DNA of 64,000 bases from Cladobotryum mycophilum (taxonomy: Eukaryota; Ascomycota; Sordariomycetes; Hypocreales; Hypocreaceae), in contig CM071589.1 of NCBI GenBank assembly GCA_036429605.1, forward strand, positions 7,378,001 through 7,442,000. The letters are read 5' to 3'. The position numbers were made by a program, and so were the translations under genes. Under the pieces are notes generated by a model. The model made no database searches. It was given only the letters and a program-made list of their open reading frames with translations, and had not been told where the DNA came from. Within the stretch, counting starts at the first letter, position 1, and every line of letters starts with the position of its first letter. Shown here in pieces: positions 1-9,958 of this stretch.

Positions 1-1000
1 TTTGCCTTGCCTTCATCAGATCAGCTCTTTATAAAAGCAAAAGCAGGTTCTTCTACTATCACACTTCCACTTACATTAGCACCTCTAACACCCTGGGCAG
101 CCATTACATCTATTAGAGCCTCAAAGGCTTAAGCCTACCCGGTCGTCAGAAAGATCTAATATTCCATAGTCAAGCACCCTGCGAGAACCAAACGCTTTTA
201 AATGCGTTAAGCAACAAAGAAAGCCCCCTTAATGCAGTAAATACTATTAAATTAGATACACAAGATCTTCTCGAGTATACCTATTATAGTATCAAAAGCT
301 TTTAGCCTTATCTATTCAAGCAGTAATAGCAGCACCGGCACAGCCAACAACACTAATACCACCAGAGCCAATAGTAGTAATACCAGTACAGCTAATATTA
401 CCGGTACCAACGATAGTAATAGCACCAGAGCCAGTAATAGCGATAACACCAGAGCCAGAGTTAACGGTAGCAATAACACCAGAGCCAAGGCGGCCAGTAT
501 AATAGCCACAGTTTGATGCGCCTGAAGCTATATACCAACGGTATATTACTGCACGAGGGGCTTGGTACAAGAAGCAGCCTGCTGGAAGTAGGACAAACCA
601 GTTATACCGTAAGGCCATGGGACTACCGCAGCGATATCCTAAAGCAACGTATGACTGGTGCTTAGATTATAAGTAAATGGGTTAGTACTATAAGATAAGT
701 CGGCCTATAAGAGACTGGATAAAGGAAAAGATAATAGCTTATATAGATTAGTTAAATATAAAAGATTAGCGTGTGAAGGCTACTATTGCACAAAGGCTAG
801 CAGATGATCCAGCTAAAAGTAGTAGACGTAGGATGGCACGGATTTAGCAGTAGGCTAAAGAAAATAGTAGAGAGCAGGAGATATTATACGATTCAAGTAC
901 TATAGTTATTGCATCCAGCCGTTAGTTATCTTGCAAGAGGAATTACAAAACAAGATTATTAGTAATAGAGTTATTATAAGAGTAAAAGTCATTGTAATAG
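1..1000. repeat. Degraded, probably RIP-mutated transposable-element remnant
   Basis: All six frames are interrupted, mostly by TAG and TAA, and the tract is rich in TpA steps such as repeated tagtag, tatag and ttatag words, the footprint expected of repeat-induced point mutation (C to T in CpA). From about 700 to 900 on the + strand a reading frame with interspersed stops still looks like a charged, helical protein segment (runs such as RVKATIAQRLADDPAKSSRR), so this was once coding. I cannot assign it to a transposon family; no intact transposase, reverse transcriptase or terminal repeats are visible, and the left end lies outside the window. Confidence 0.45.
325..500 (+). repeat. Low-complexity Ser/Thr/Asn-coding tandem repeats
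   Basis: Irregular tandem units built on aataacaccagagcca and aatagtagtaatacc recur through this tract. Read on the + strand it encodes a peptide almost entirely of Ser, Asn, Thr, Ala and Arg; on the - strand it gives a hydrophobic Leu/Val/Ile stretch, which is a by-product of composition. It is a simple-sequence part of the decayed element rather than an independent gene. Confidence 0.5.
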
Positions 1001-1008
1001 GAAGCCTC

Positions 1009-1070
1009 TTTCAATCCACGGATTAAGGCTGCTCGAGGCTATAGATGCACTTTTCAATCCACGGATTAAG
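1009..1070. repeat. Two copies of a 19-bp direct repeat containing a palindrome
   Basis: The word tttcaatccacggattaag occurs at 1009-1027 and again at 1052-1070, a spacing of 43 bp. Each copy contains an inverted repeat, AATCC-AC-GGATT. A partial third echo (ggattaag) follows directly at 1071-1078. Such short repeats near an element boundary could be subterminal transposase-binding sites, but that is inference. Confidence 0.6.
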
Positions 1071-1148
1071 GGATTAAGTTCATTCTGATCCGAATGAAAT
1101 ATAGCTCTCTGATTGGCTGGGACCCACTTTAGTTGGCTATGCTGACAT

Positions 1149-1198
1149 AATACTCACGCCCAGGCGCGAGTATTAGAATCACGCCTAGGCGCGATTCT
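1149..1198. repeat. Twin perfect hairpins with near-identical loops
   Basis: Two adjacent inverted repeats are visible. The first has arms AATACTC (1149-1155) and GAGTATT (1168-1174); the second has arms AGAATC (1175-1180) and GATTCT (1193-1198). Both enclose nearly the same GC-rich core, acgccCaggcgc and acgccTaggcgc, itself mostly self-complementary. The second hairpin ends exactly where homology to the broken cyclodeaminase-like gene begins, so it may mark a mobile-element end or insertion junction. Confidence 0.65.
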
Positions 1199-1635
1199 AT
1201 GGGCTCCCCTCCAGCGCGCTCATGTTTCCGTAAGGCATCACCAAAGCGCCCATTTCGTCTTGAGAAGAGGGTCTGGTGCCGCCAGCCGTGATGCCTCGAC
1301 CAAGATATCCGCCCTTATAATTGTCTCCTCCCAACTGTCCAGCACGCGAACCGGCCGCCCCAATTTTTTTCAAGTTGCTCATCGAGCGCCTCACGACTTT
1401 CTTTCCGCTTGGAGCGAATGCGAATCTCGTCAAAGCCGAACAGACTGGCCAGCAAACGGATGTTCCAGTACGAGCCGCCACGCGCACCAATGTGACCGAG
1501 AACCTTTGGCCTGCTCGGAGCCAATTATTTTGCCCCCAATGCCGTTACAGCTCCCGCGCGCATGTCTGCGATGGCTGTAGCATCCATGATGGCCTTGGGG
1601 ACACCAGTGTCCGGGTCAAAGAGGTTCAGAATGCC
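1197..1635 (-). pseudogene. Fragment of an ornithine cyclodeaminase / mu-crystallin family gene
   Basis: On the - strand from about 1635 the translation begins LFDPDTGVPKAIMDATAIAD and runs into MRAGAVTALGAK, the family block for substrate and NAD contacts. A TAA stop follows at about 1525-1527 where a Tyr is usual, then VLGHIGARGGSYWNIRLL and DEIRIRSKR (Rossmann NAD-binding region, with an altered glycine motif). A frameshift near 1320-1340 is needed to reach IIRADILVEASRLAAP and the final MPYGNMSA. Both ends are cut: AT-rich DNA replaces the N-terminal half and the twin hairpins abut the other end. Members of this family are usually about 330-380 aa, so only about 40 percent remains. It is a dead gene fragment, possibly carried in by or interrupted by mobile DNA. 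Confidence 0.75.
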
Positions 1636-2600
1636 AAACTCAGAGGGTTATATAATATTAGTTTATTTACTATTATAATGCCTAACCCTTGTTTTTAAAT
1701 ATTAATAGCATTAATAATTATAATACCTATAGTTATAATAATATTATTTTATAAGATTGTTATAATATATTATATACTATTAAATTAATAAAAAATAATC
1801 AATTTAAGTCCGGAATATTAGCGCATAAAGGTCTCGCACAAGGCTCTCGCGCACAGCGGCTTTGCTCGCCCATACGAACACCTTTGGTGGGCATCTGGCT
1901 TGTATCTGGATGAGAAGAAGAGCTATGTTGCTCGATGATGTACATAAAAAAAACAGGATAAGAAGCTTTCGTATTAATAGGCAATGTCATGGCAGTCTGA
2001 AGAGCAGCTCATATGCACTGACTGGTTTTGATCAACATGTGAACATTATGCGTACCTGCAACATCTTCATCTCAACACCATATTCAACTGTTGATACCCT
2101 TATTCTGTACTAGCTTACGAATTGAAGTTTCTTGCTACGCAAGCGAATAGGGCTATAATCGTTCAACTATAACTATACTCGGATATGCTAGGCTCGGTGA
2201 CACTACGAGACAATCCAAGCGTTTGGCATCGTAGCGTAGCAACCCCAAGTCGGCTAGCCAATCAACATATATCGTTCCCGAGAGAATCATGTTCTGCTCA
2301 TCCTTTGAATCCCATCGGATTATAGTCCTTCGCATGCAGTGCTTCTATCTCGATATCGTATGGTAGCATTGGATCATTTTTGACATGCCCATCTTAGCCA
2401 CATCCTCCACGGCTAGTCTTCCATTGCCAGTCAACTTTATTCGCCCTGATCGACAACCTGGTTGTTCCCCAGGCCCGGAGTACTCGATCAACTGTCTCAT
2501 GTGTGCTTATGTGACTGGCCAATGACTGGGCCGGCTGACGCCCGATGAAACATTCCTATATAGGCCGCTGATTATTACTGGACTAGGTAGGTAACGGCTA
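1636..2600. other. AT-rich tract and gene-free spacer
   Basis: 1640-1800 is almost pure A/T with many tataat and attaata words, consistent with heavy RIP or an A/T satellite-like relic. 1800-2600 returns to mixed composition but has only short open frames with no recognisable family, so I see no gene here. Confidence 0.5.
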
Positions 2601-2657
2601 TCGGTGCCTGGAAAAGGCGGAGGATCAGCAATGCTACCTTGTTTTCTGGGTAAAAGG

Positions 2658-2665
2658 TATATAAA
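2658..2665 (+). promoter_or_regulatory. TATA box of the con-13-like gene
   Basis: A clean TATATAAA lies 100 bp upstream of the ATG at 2765, followed by a pyrimidine-rich leader. Position and sequence fit a core promoter for a strongly regulated secreted-protein gene. Confidence 0.55.
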
Positions 2666-2764
2666 GCCATTGTGTGCTCTTAATGGGATGGATCGAATGA
2701 ATCAGTACCCCATCATCTGTCCACATCTCCAGAATCGTCCACCTGTACCATCTGTACCGTCAAC

Positions 2765-4041
2765 ATGGTTGCCGCCAAAGTCTCCCAGCTGTTTGCCCTT
2801 GCCAGCGCTTCGCTTTTGGCGCAAGTCTCTGCCCGATTAGACAAACCGTTAATCCAGCCACCTATTCCAGGACTGGACAATGGTCTTTTCCAGAATCTGC
2901 CAGCCAGAGGCTCCACCAAATCCCAGTGGCAATACGGATGTACGATCTTTCTTTCCTTGTCTCTGCTGCGAAAACCGTTGTTGGCTTACACTGACGCCTC
3001 TGATAGTGATTCCTGATCGATGCCGCGACGTTGCTAATGCAGAGAAACACACTCCGTATGAAGTTGAGGTCTATAGCGTCCAATACGATGATTGTCCCGA
3101 TGCCTGGGTCTTTTGTCGACACAAGGATGCCACGCCCAGCATTGATCAAATGATTGAAGTGTTTGGTCGTCTGCCTGTCAGAATCAGAGACTATGTCAGG
3201 ACAACAATTGGTATGTTTGGAGATCAGACGACTGTAAAAGACTTGTCCCGAACTAATTCCCTCCTGTAGCCATGCCTGGCCCACGCAGTGCCTATACCTA
3301 GTAAGTTAACTCTGGCCCATTTTGATCTAGACCTCATTTTGACACCGAAACAGCTCGGATCTAGGTGACAACATCTACTTTGGAGACTTCCAGAACTACC
3401 CCACACTTTTTGTTCACGAGATAGGCCACACGATGGACAACAATGTCTACCACAAGGGTTCCGATTTTTCAGGTTCGATATGGCTTTCTTTGCTGGTGCT
3501 TTGTGACGATTAAAAGCTAAGACGACGTTTGATAGCTTCCCAGCAATGGCTTAATGCCTACAACCAGGATTCTGCCATTTCCGATGACTACGCTCGAACT
3601 AGTATGTTTTTCTCGCTCTTGGTGACATTCATCCTGCCAAGTTACTAATTTTACCGGAACAGACCAGGCAGAGAACGTTGCTCAGGAGACTGTCATTGCG
3701 CTCTTCAACACAATTGTTCCGGGAGGCATTCGTTCCGTCGAGCCCAATGCCGCGGCCATTTCTCATCAATATACCGCCCTTCAAAACGTCCTAGGTGACA
3801 TTCTTCATCCCGGCGGGCAATGCCAGAACCGATTCCAGAACGCGTAAGTGGCCCCCTATCTTCAAAAAATCCTAATATCGTCTAACTGTTGAATAGCGGC
3901 GTCGTATGCATGGGCCCGGATGCACCATGCCCTAACCAGGTCGAATCTCACATCCCGTTCAACCTCACTCTGAGCGATGCGGTCATGCCTATCCCAGTGC
4001 GCCAGGGACCCGGCAAGAAGGTCTGCACGTTGCATGAATAG
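2765..4041 (+). CDS. Conidiation-specific protein 13 (con-13)-like secreted protein with HEIGH motif
   Basis: I assemble seven exons: 2765-2939, 3007-3210, 3270-3300, 3354-3472, 3536-3601, 3663-3843 and 3897-4041, all with GT-AG introns of 50-70 nt and consistent phase, giving 306 aa. The N-terminus is a signal peptide (MVAAKVSQLFALASASLLAQ, then VSA). The body carries con-13 family landmarks: EVYSVQYDDC, WVFCRHKDA, FGRLPVRIRDYV, NYPTLFVHEIGHTMDNN (His158-Glu-Ile-Gly-His) and the Cys-rich CMGPDAPCPN near the end. HExxH followed by an acidic/Asn region suggests a zinc metallopeptidase fold, though peptidase activity of con-13 proteins is not established to my knowledge. In Neurospora con-13 is induced during conidiation. 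The gene looks intact. A TATA box lies 100 bp upstream. Only the donor at 3473 (GTTCGA) is weak. Confidence 0.85.
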
Positions 4042-4830
4042 ATGTTTGGATAGACTCGACCTTGTCATTCGAAGATTTCATTCAGGATCTGAGTCGAGAA
4101 TGTTACCAGTTTAGATCCCAGAAGTATCTCTGTACATGTATATAGAAGTACATAGGCATAGACCTCGTATATAGATGTATATAACTGAGCTCCTTCGCTT
4201 TTTGCGGATAAATAGCTATTAGGCTAATGTGAATCTGAAATTTCATGTCATCTTGGAACACGACCACAACGGTATTAATAGGCAAGCAAGATACCGCTGC
4301 CACGTCAGACTGAATCCTTCCAGATATAAACATAAAAGTGCCGCAGGGGCTTTTCTGAACAGTGTAAGCTGTATGAGCAGTATTGTACCACATCCACAGA
4401 CTCTATCTTTCGTCATGCCCTAAAAATGCTTTGGACACGGACAAAGAAACTCGCATCGCTGAACCCCCGCAATCCCTTCACGGTAGAGCCTACCATCCGC
4501 ACCAAGTAGTGGAGCACGTCCTGCAGAGAAAATGTGAATTTGAGAGATAAACATGATGCACTCAGTTTGATCGTATGCTGCTGGTAGAGCGATCTTGGGG
4601 TTTCCACGATATTGGCACCATCTGGGAACTGCAGATGCTACGGATGCCTGGCGGTAGATGGTAGATGGTATTGGTTGTTTACATGGAGTTTGCATCTAGC
4701 AAGTAAATGCTAGTATTAAATAGAGAAGTAGATCGATGTTAGTGGCGCTGTGAAGAGCAATAAAAATGATGTACGATAGGGCAGTTGTCTCTTATTGCTG
4801 ACATCATGTTGTTGCTCGGCCCCGGAGGAG
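4042..4830. other. Gene-free spacer (convergent 3' ends)
   Basis: This is the shared 3' region of the con-13-like gene and the serine hydrolase. Short open frames show no family resemblance. I see nothing else in it. Confidence 0.5.
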
Positions 4831-5976
4831 CTATTCAGCTGCTAATCGGGAAGCAAGCTCTAGGATTTGAGATTTGAGAATTAAATGAGCAGCGCTTGAC
4901 GGCACATCGCCAGCATGCATGACTCCCACATTCGATAGCACACATATTATACAATCACCCTTCTCTGCCCACCATAGAGCACCAGTGAAACCTAGAACAC
5001 CACCAAAGTGACCCAGCCATACACTGTCCTCGGAACGTTTCATCCTGAAAAGACCGTGGCCTACTTCGTTTGGTCCTGTCGTCGGCCGCCAGTCTTTCAT
5101 GACAGCTAGGGATTCTGGGCGGAGCAGCCTCCCATCCCGAAGCGCAGCCGCAAATTTGACGAGATCCGAGGCCGAAGAAACCATGCCGCCGGCTGCCCAT
5201 TCAGTGGACAGATTAGAGCTCGTGCAATCAATGAGATTGCCTCCAAGCTCAGGAAAGGATGAGCATATCCCTGCAGTATCGCGAAAGGTGTCGGTAGCCC
5301 AATGATAGCGGCGTGGCAATAGTCCTTTGTTTGGCCGCTCGAACCCCTCAAGGAATATGTGCTCCATGCCTAGTGGCTCGATAATGCGCTGACGAATTTC
5401 TGCTTCCACGGTACTTTTTGTAACATTCTCTATAATCAAACCAAGTAGGGTGTAGTTGGTGTTGGAGTAGTAGTATTGGCCAGGGTCTGGTGCTGTTGTC
5501 TTTGACCGATGAATATATTCCAGTGGCTCGCTCTTCTTCCATACATGTGCTGGGTCCGTCTCACTTCCCCTTCCTTTGCGAATCCATAATGGATCATCTT
5601 CCCAGCTGTCAATGCCTGCCGTATGACTGAGAAGTTGCATTACGGTTGCGTCTTCGCCATCATCGATCCCGGCATATACCTCGGAGCTTAGAATCTTTCC
5701 GACAGAGTCTGATAATTGCAACCTCTCCTCCTCTATAAGTTGAAGAACAACAACAGCTACCAATACCTTGGTGATGCTTCCAATGCCGAATAGATGAGTA
5801 GTTTCGACTGGTTGAAGCTTCTGTAAGTCTGAGACACCGGTAGTAAATGTCCATTGCCCACGAGCCGAATAGATCGCAGCTGAGAGGCCGGGTACTCCGG
5901 CCGCGACACTTTCATTAAGGATTGCTTCAATCTTAGCGAAGCATTCTTCCTGTGCTGTATTGTCGTGAGCCATCAT
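4831..5976 (-). CDS. Beta-lactamase-fold serine hydrolase (class C / penicillin-binding-protein-like)
   Basis: This is a single exon of 381 aa. Catalytic motifs of the serine beta-lactamase/esterase superfamily are in order: Ser67-Ile-Thr-Lys70 (within LFGIGSITKV), Tyr170-Ser-Asn172 (QYYYSNTNY), and a His-Phe-Gly (LGHFGGVLGF) as third motif in place of KTG. Further family features are LLSHTAGIDSW and ELGGNLIDCTSSNLS. There is no signal peptide, so a cytosolic enzyme is likely. In fungi such proteins act as esterases, lactonases or transesterases (LovD-like) or have unknown substrates; nothing here fixes the substrate. The start is one of two adjacent ATGs (5971-5976). The gene is divergent from the BTB gene with about 310 bp between starts. 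Confidence 0.85.
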   Translation of the reverse strand: MMAHDNTAQEECFAKIEAILNESVAAGVPGLSAAIYSARGQWTFTTGVSDLQKLQPVETTHLFGIGSITKVLVAVVVLQLIEEERLQLSDSVGKILSSEVYAGIDDGEDATVMQLLSHTAGIDSWEDDPLWIRKGRGSETDPAHVWKKSEPLEYIHRSKTTAPDPGQYYYSNTNYTLLGLIIENVTKSTVEAEIRQRIIEPLGMEHIFLEGFERPNKGLLPRRYHWATDTFRDTAGICSSFPELGGNLIDCTSSNLSTEWAAGGMVSSASDLVKFAAALRDGRLLRPESLAVMKDWRPTTGPNEVGHGLFRMKRSEDSVWLGHFGGVLGFTGALWWAEKGDCIICVLSNVGVMHAGDVPSSAAHLILKSQILELASRLAAE

Positions 5977-6286
5977 AGCTCAGCAAACGCCAAAAGTGCA
6001 GATTTGCAAGAGTAAAAAGGCCGGTATGTGCTAGAACAGGACGCAGGGAACCAATATGCAAGAAATGTAACGGGTTGCCCCGAGCCGTGTTTGCTGAGGA
6101 GTACGGGAAGCGGCCGCTAATGAGAGGGCGGGGTGAAAGTCGAGAACAATTGCTCAAGTCTGTATGCAGGCCTTGATCACGTGTATAGCTAACCTGCTTT
6201 GTCCAGACCCATCTGAGGTCCAGCTGGCTTCTTCCTGAACAAGCTTAATACTGTACAGACCTGGTTAAACTGACTGTTGTTTATCC

Positions 6287-7283
6287 ATGACCAAACTGTC
6301 CTACCCCGCCCAACTTGATTTGACCTCCTACATCGAACATAACGAACCCCTCCCCTCCGCACATCACAAAAGAACACCCAATCCGCGAGGGGTTACTCCG
6401 TATAGAATAATACAACATGAATTACATATCTGCAGAAACGTAAGCGTCCATGTTACATAGGCCTCTATCTAAAGCACTAAACGCACCCTAGCATTGCCTC
6501 GTCCACCCCGTTTCGATTCTTGTGGGGCCGAACCAGCGGGAATTTACTATGCATTCTGCTCTCGTGTCACACCAGTCTCCTGTTCTGGACGTATTGGTAA
6601 ATGGCAACTTCAAAGAATCTGGCGATAAATGCGTTAAATGGGAGTCTGTCGATGAGGATACCTTTATCAGGTTTTGGCAATTTGTTTATACGGGGAAATA
6701 CACGGCCGCCAACCCAGTAGTTGGACCTGAACGGAAGTCTGACACTGCCCTTGAACCACCAGATAGTCCGCCGGTTGTTTCGGGATCGCCTTTTGGCGGT
6801 TTCGGCGGTTTCGGCAAAGAACCCAAGGCTGAGCCTCCACCCAAACCGCCAACAAAACGTGAAGCCCAGTGGAATGAATTCAAGTGTTCTCGGTCGTCTA
6901 CGGGACTCTTTAGTAACTTCTTTGGATCTTCCAGAGAAAATCTCGCCCGTGAGGACTATACCAATGTCTTTCTTTCTCATGCACGGCTTTACGTTTTCGC
7001 AGAATGCTACGGTATTGCAAAATTAATGGAAGCCTCGCTTGACCAGTTACATGGAATTTTAACACGGTTCAGACTCTACAAAGGGAGAATGAAGGACATA
7101 GTGATGCTTGTAGATTACTGCTATAGTAATATGGTTCCAGAGCCGTTAAGAAAGCTTGTTATCAGGTACACAGCCTGCAAGGTTGACAAGCTATGGCTAA
7201 GCGAAGAATTCCAGGAGCTTGTGGAGGCCCACGGTGAACTATCAAGGGCTTTGATTGGATCAATTTTAAACAGACTGGATTAA
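6287..7283 (+). CDS. BTB/POZ-domain protein
   Basis: I propose two exons, 6287-6439 and 6492-7283 (314 aa), joined by a 52-nt intron with GTAAGC donor and CCCTAG acceptor; the ATG at 6287 is the one that reaches the acceptor in frame. An ATG at 6417 uses the wrong phase, and a shorter protein could start at 6549. The BTB core is clear: SILVGPNQREFTMHSALVSH, then VLDVLVNGNF and WESVDEDTFIRFWQFVYTG. A Gly/Pro/Phe-rich linker (GSPFGGFGGFGKEPKAEPPP) separates it from a helical C-terminal part (HARLYVFAECYGIAKL and LRKLVIRYTACKVDKLW) typical of fungal BTB proteins of this size. BTB domains dimerise and often recruit Cullin-3 ubiquitin ligases; the specific role is unknown. The first exon has no recognisable domain, so the start is the uncertain part. 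Confidence 0.75.
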
Positions 7284-7903
7284 GTACTTTACTGTTTTGA
7301 TAGATATAACAGGGAATATCCCTGCTTTGGAGACTTTGGTCTGACTAATGTCAGGAGTTGCGATTGCAAGCTTAATATGCTTACTCTTCAATTCACCAGA
7401 ATGAAGAAATGTTCAGTTGTGGACCTGGGTAGCCAGCCATCCAAGGCTCAAATATTCGTAGTCACTTTAATAGAGTCACACGCATTGTGAAGTTAGACAA
7501 GGGTAATAACCTGGAGGCCTGTGGAAGATTACGCACTCCCGCTGATCATTATGGGTACGCCGCTTCTGGGCTTGGCAATGTTCTTTTGCGCATCCTTTGT
7601 GACTTGGCAATAGCAACGTGATCATCAATATCTTGTAATTGCAGCTATCACGAGTCACAGAACTAATCGACGTGGGAGCCATGCAGTAACCTTGATTAGA
7701 ATAGCCCGAGTCAACTCTAACAGTATATACATACTGAGGATCTTAATGTCGGAATATAGTGACTCGTATCTACATAACTTGTTAAGGAGTGCTCAAGTGA
7801 TCTAAGATAGTCGTCTACTGCTCTGGCGGTGCTAAGACCCGCTAAATGGTCAAGGTAACGGGATCTGTCTCACACAACAGAATGAAGCACAAGCTGTAGC
7901 GTT
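7284..7903. other. Gene-free spacer
   Basis: Convergent 3' region between the BTB gene and the EthD-like gene. No supported coding or structural feature is visible. Confidence 0.5.
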
Positions 7904-8363
7904 TCAGACCCGTTCTCCGGCAACATTGATGACTGATCCCTCCCAACGAATCGGATCTCGGTTACTGAAATATTGCACACGCCGCAGAATTTCATCCCCA
8001 TGGGCGTCAAATGCGTCATGAAACTGTTGTGCGTTGTCGAAAAAGATTTCTGTGAGGATGCTATAGTTTGCAGAGGGCGACAGCTGAATCACATGATAGC
8101 CACGCATACCGAAGGGTGTCCAGAGCTCTGAAATAAACGGCATCTGCTCGTTCAAGTAATAATCGTTGTTAAACTCAGAAGTGTCGTCCTGCGGGTATAC
8201 GATAACCTCGACGTGATTAGGAGGCGGGACCGATGGAGGACTCTGGGCGCCAAGAAGACGTGCGCCGAAAGCAGCCCTAATAAGATGGTCAGTCTCATCA
8301 ATAATAGAACGTTGAAGCAGCGTGTCAAGATTACCATAATACTGCGCTATACAGGGCCTTCAT
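7904..8363 (-). CDS. Secreted EthD-domain (dimeric alpha/beta barrel) protein
   Basis: Two exons, 8363-8335 and 8276-7904, flank a 58-nt intron (GTAATC donor, GACTGAC branch-like site, ATTAG acceptor) and give 133 aa. The first exon supplies the start of a hydrophobic leader (MKALYSAVLWAAFGARLLGA) resembling a signal peptide. The rest is an EthD fold: VIVYPQDDTSEFNNDYYLNE, MPFISELWTPFGMRGYHVIQ, a Tyr/Ser segment, then DNAQQFHDAFDAHGDEILRR. EthD proteins are small ferredoxin-like dimers first known from ether degradation; fungal members often accompany polyketide genes as cyclase or decarboxylase-type enzymes, usually without a signal peptide. No polyketide synthase is in the window, so function is open. 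If the first exon is wrong, the minimal protein starts within exon 2. Confidence 0.75.
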
Positions 8364-9861
8364 ATTGGGATATTTTTAAGATTCACAGAGCAGCGGCGTC
8401 GATTGCAAGACAAAGATGAATATTGAAAGATGATAAGGTGAGAGATTGCGATATTTCTGTAGCTTATATATATGCATACACCATTGAGTATAACTGCAAA
8501 TAAACATGCAAAGAGTCTAGGCCGTGCAGTACGCAGCATATAAACCCCTATCTCCGAATAGTGGAAGCATATATGTCCGATGATCCAACCCCGTTAAGTC
8601 AGATAACAGGCCAGGCCTATTTTTAGTGTCCGTAAGTGAGGCTTACCGACTAGTATTATTTCGGCAACATCTTAGATGACATCCATGGATATCATCAGGT
8701 CATGACACTCGCCCGCGTCGTCGTGGTTTGCCCAACCCAGGTGCTATTCAGGCATTACTCAGGCGCTGCTCATGCTAAAGCGGCGCAAGCTTAGGAATCC
8801 GAATGAGAAAGGAAATTCTTGATGTTGGGGTTCGGATGGTGTATTGGTCTGTATTCAGGACTAAAGTTCGGGGATCTGTATGTTCTGATGAACGGCGACA
8901 GAGACTAAAGACAATGCTGAATGGTAGGTTGCCTGAGCGGTCAAAGACCTGGTATCTACTGTTGATTACAGTGTGAATCTTCAAATCGCCCATGGCTGCT
9001 GGGGTGCAAATATATAGTGAATGAGTTGAAATGGAAGCGGGAACAGCGCCAAGTTGAGGCCAAACTTGTAGCAGGCATGTCCTCTCGGCTGTGAGTCACC
9101 TGGTAGCAACACTGCAGCAGATGGTGACTTCTTATTTTTTTATACGCAATTTACAAGGAAAGAAACTCTTCCGCTACGAGAACATGCTTTGTTTCTATGC
9201 GATGCATGGTGATGTGAGTCATAAGGTAGACTGATGTGACTTTGGTAGGCTTCTATACGATCCTTCATAGCCTTTAAAGAGAACGACGTCATTATGAAGT
9301 ATCTAGTATCTTGTTCAGGATGCTAGATTCTTTTTCTTTCTTTTAGAGCCAATACTTACTGCACAATACTGACTTCATAAGCACCTCTGGTGAGAAGCGG
9401 ATCAAAAAGGGGAAACGCTGTGTGAGCTAAGACGAATCGGATGCCTATGACACTGATGAGCCCATTGCAAAAATGTTGAAGCATGCACTCTAATGATAGC
9501 ATAGTATTTATGAACTCTCCCCTTACCTGTCTCCGTGGTTCTTTGATTAATGCCAACTTCAACCTTGCAATTTATGTTCACTCTACAGGATTTGATGTGA
9601 CGCCTCCTTCCTATAGGATTCTGCGTAACATCATGCCGAATCCTATTGGAGTGAATGCAGATCGCGAGTCTCAGATTGTTTCGCTGCGCTCTGCTCTTGT
9701 CGGAGACCGGATTTGTAGTCTCAAGAAGGTGCCGGGGTTGCGCTCCAAATGTGTCAAACCCAGAGATGGACTGGGCTTCGAGTGACGTCTGAGTAATTGA
9801 AACCAAAGAATAGGAAGACCTATACACATCAGCTTGTTATAACAATCTACTCAATGGATTT
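8364..9861. other. Intergenic region, one weak ORF only
   Basis: Apart from the 72-codon frame at 8775-8993, I see no coding signal. Two overlapping open frames on opposite strands at 9402-9827 have no family resemblance and mixed composition, so neither is called. Confidence 0.45.
8775..8993 (-). CDS. Short hypothetical protein, possibly a truncated gene
   Basis: This 72-aa frame from an ATG contains FSIVFSLCRRSSEHTDPRTL, which resembles a conserved block (VFxLCRRSxxDTDPR) I associate with small uncharacterised fungal proteins of about 170 aa. After LNTD the resemblance is lost, so it may be a remnant or a gene continuing through an unrecognised intron. Low confidence. Confidence 0.3.
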   Translation of the reverse strand: MGDLKIHTVINSRYQVFDRSGNLPFSIVFSLCRRSSEHTDPRTLVLNTDQYTIRTPTSRISFLIRIPKLAPL

Positions 9862-9869
9862 TATATAAA
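9862..9869 (+). promoter_or_regulatory. TATA box of the metallopeptidase-like pseudogene
   Basis: TATATAAA lies 90 bp upstream of the ATG at 9959, the same spacing as for the con-13-like gene. The promoter appears preserved although the coding region is broken. Confidence 0.45.
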
Positions 9870-9958
9870 GTGTATGGGAATGCCTCTGTTCGATGCACAA
9901 CAGAAGAAGCTATTTCCATTCACACATTCATCAGATCTATGTTATAAGAGTTCACAAG

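Noticed and set aside
312..618. Hydrophobic Leu/Val-rich frame at the left end (- strand)
   Set aside because: It is the complement of a simple Ser/Asn/Thr-coding repeat, so the hydrophobicity is compositional.
1..1000. Active transposon
   Set aside because: All frames carry many stops and no terminal repeats or transposase core are visible.
1009..1070. CRISPR-like repeat array
   Set aside because: Only two copies, and the host is clearly a eukaryote.
6417..6491. ATG at 6417 as start of the BTB gene
   Set aside because: Its frame enters the acceptor at 6491 in the wrong phase; the ATG at 6287 is in phase.
9402..9827. Overlapping frames of 100 and 141 codons on opposite strands
   Set aside because: No motif, no consistent codon bias, and they cover the promoter side of the metallopeptidase-like gene.
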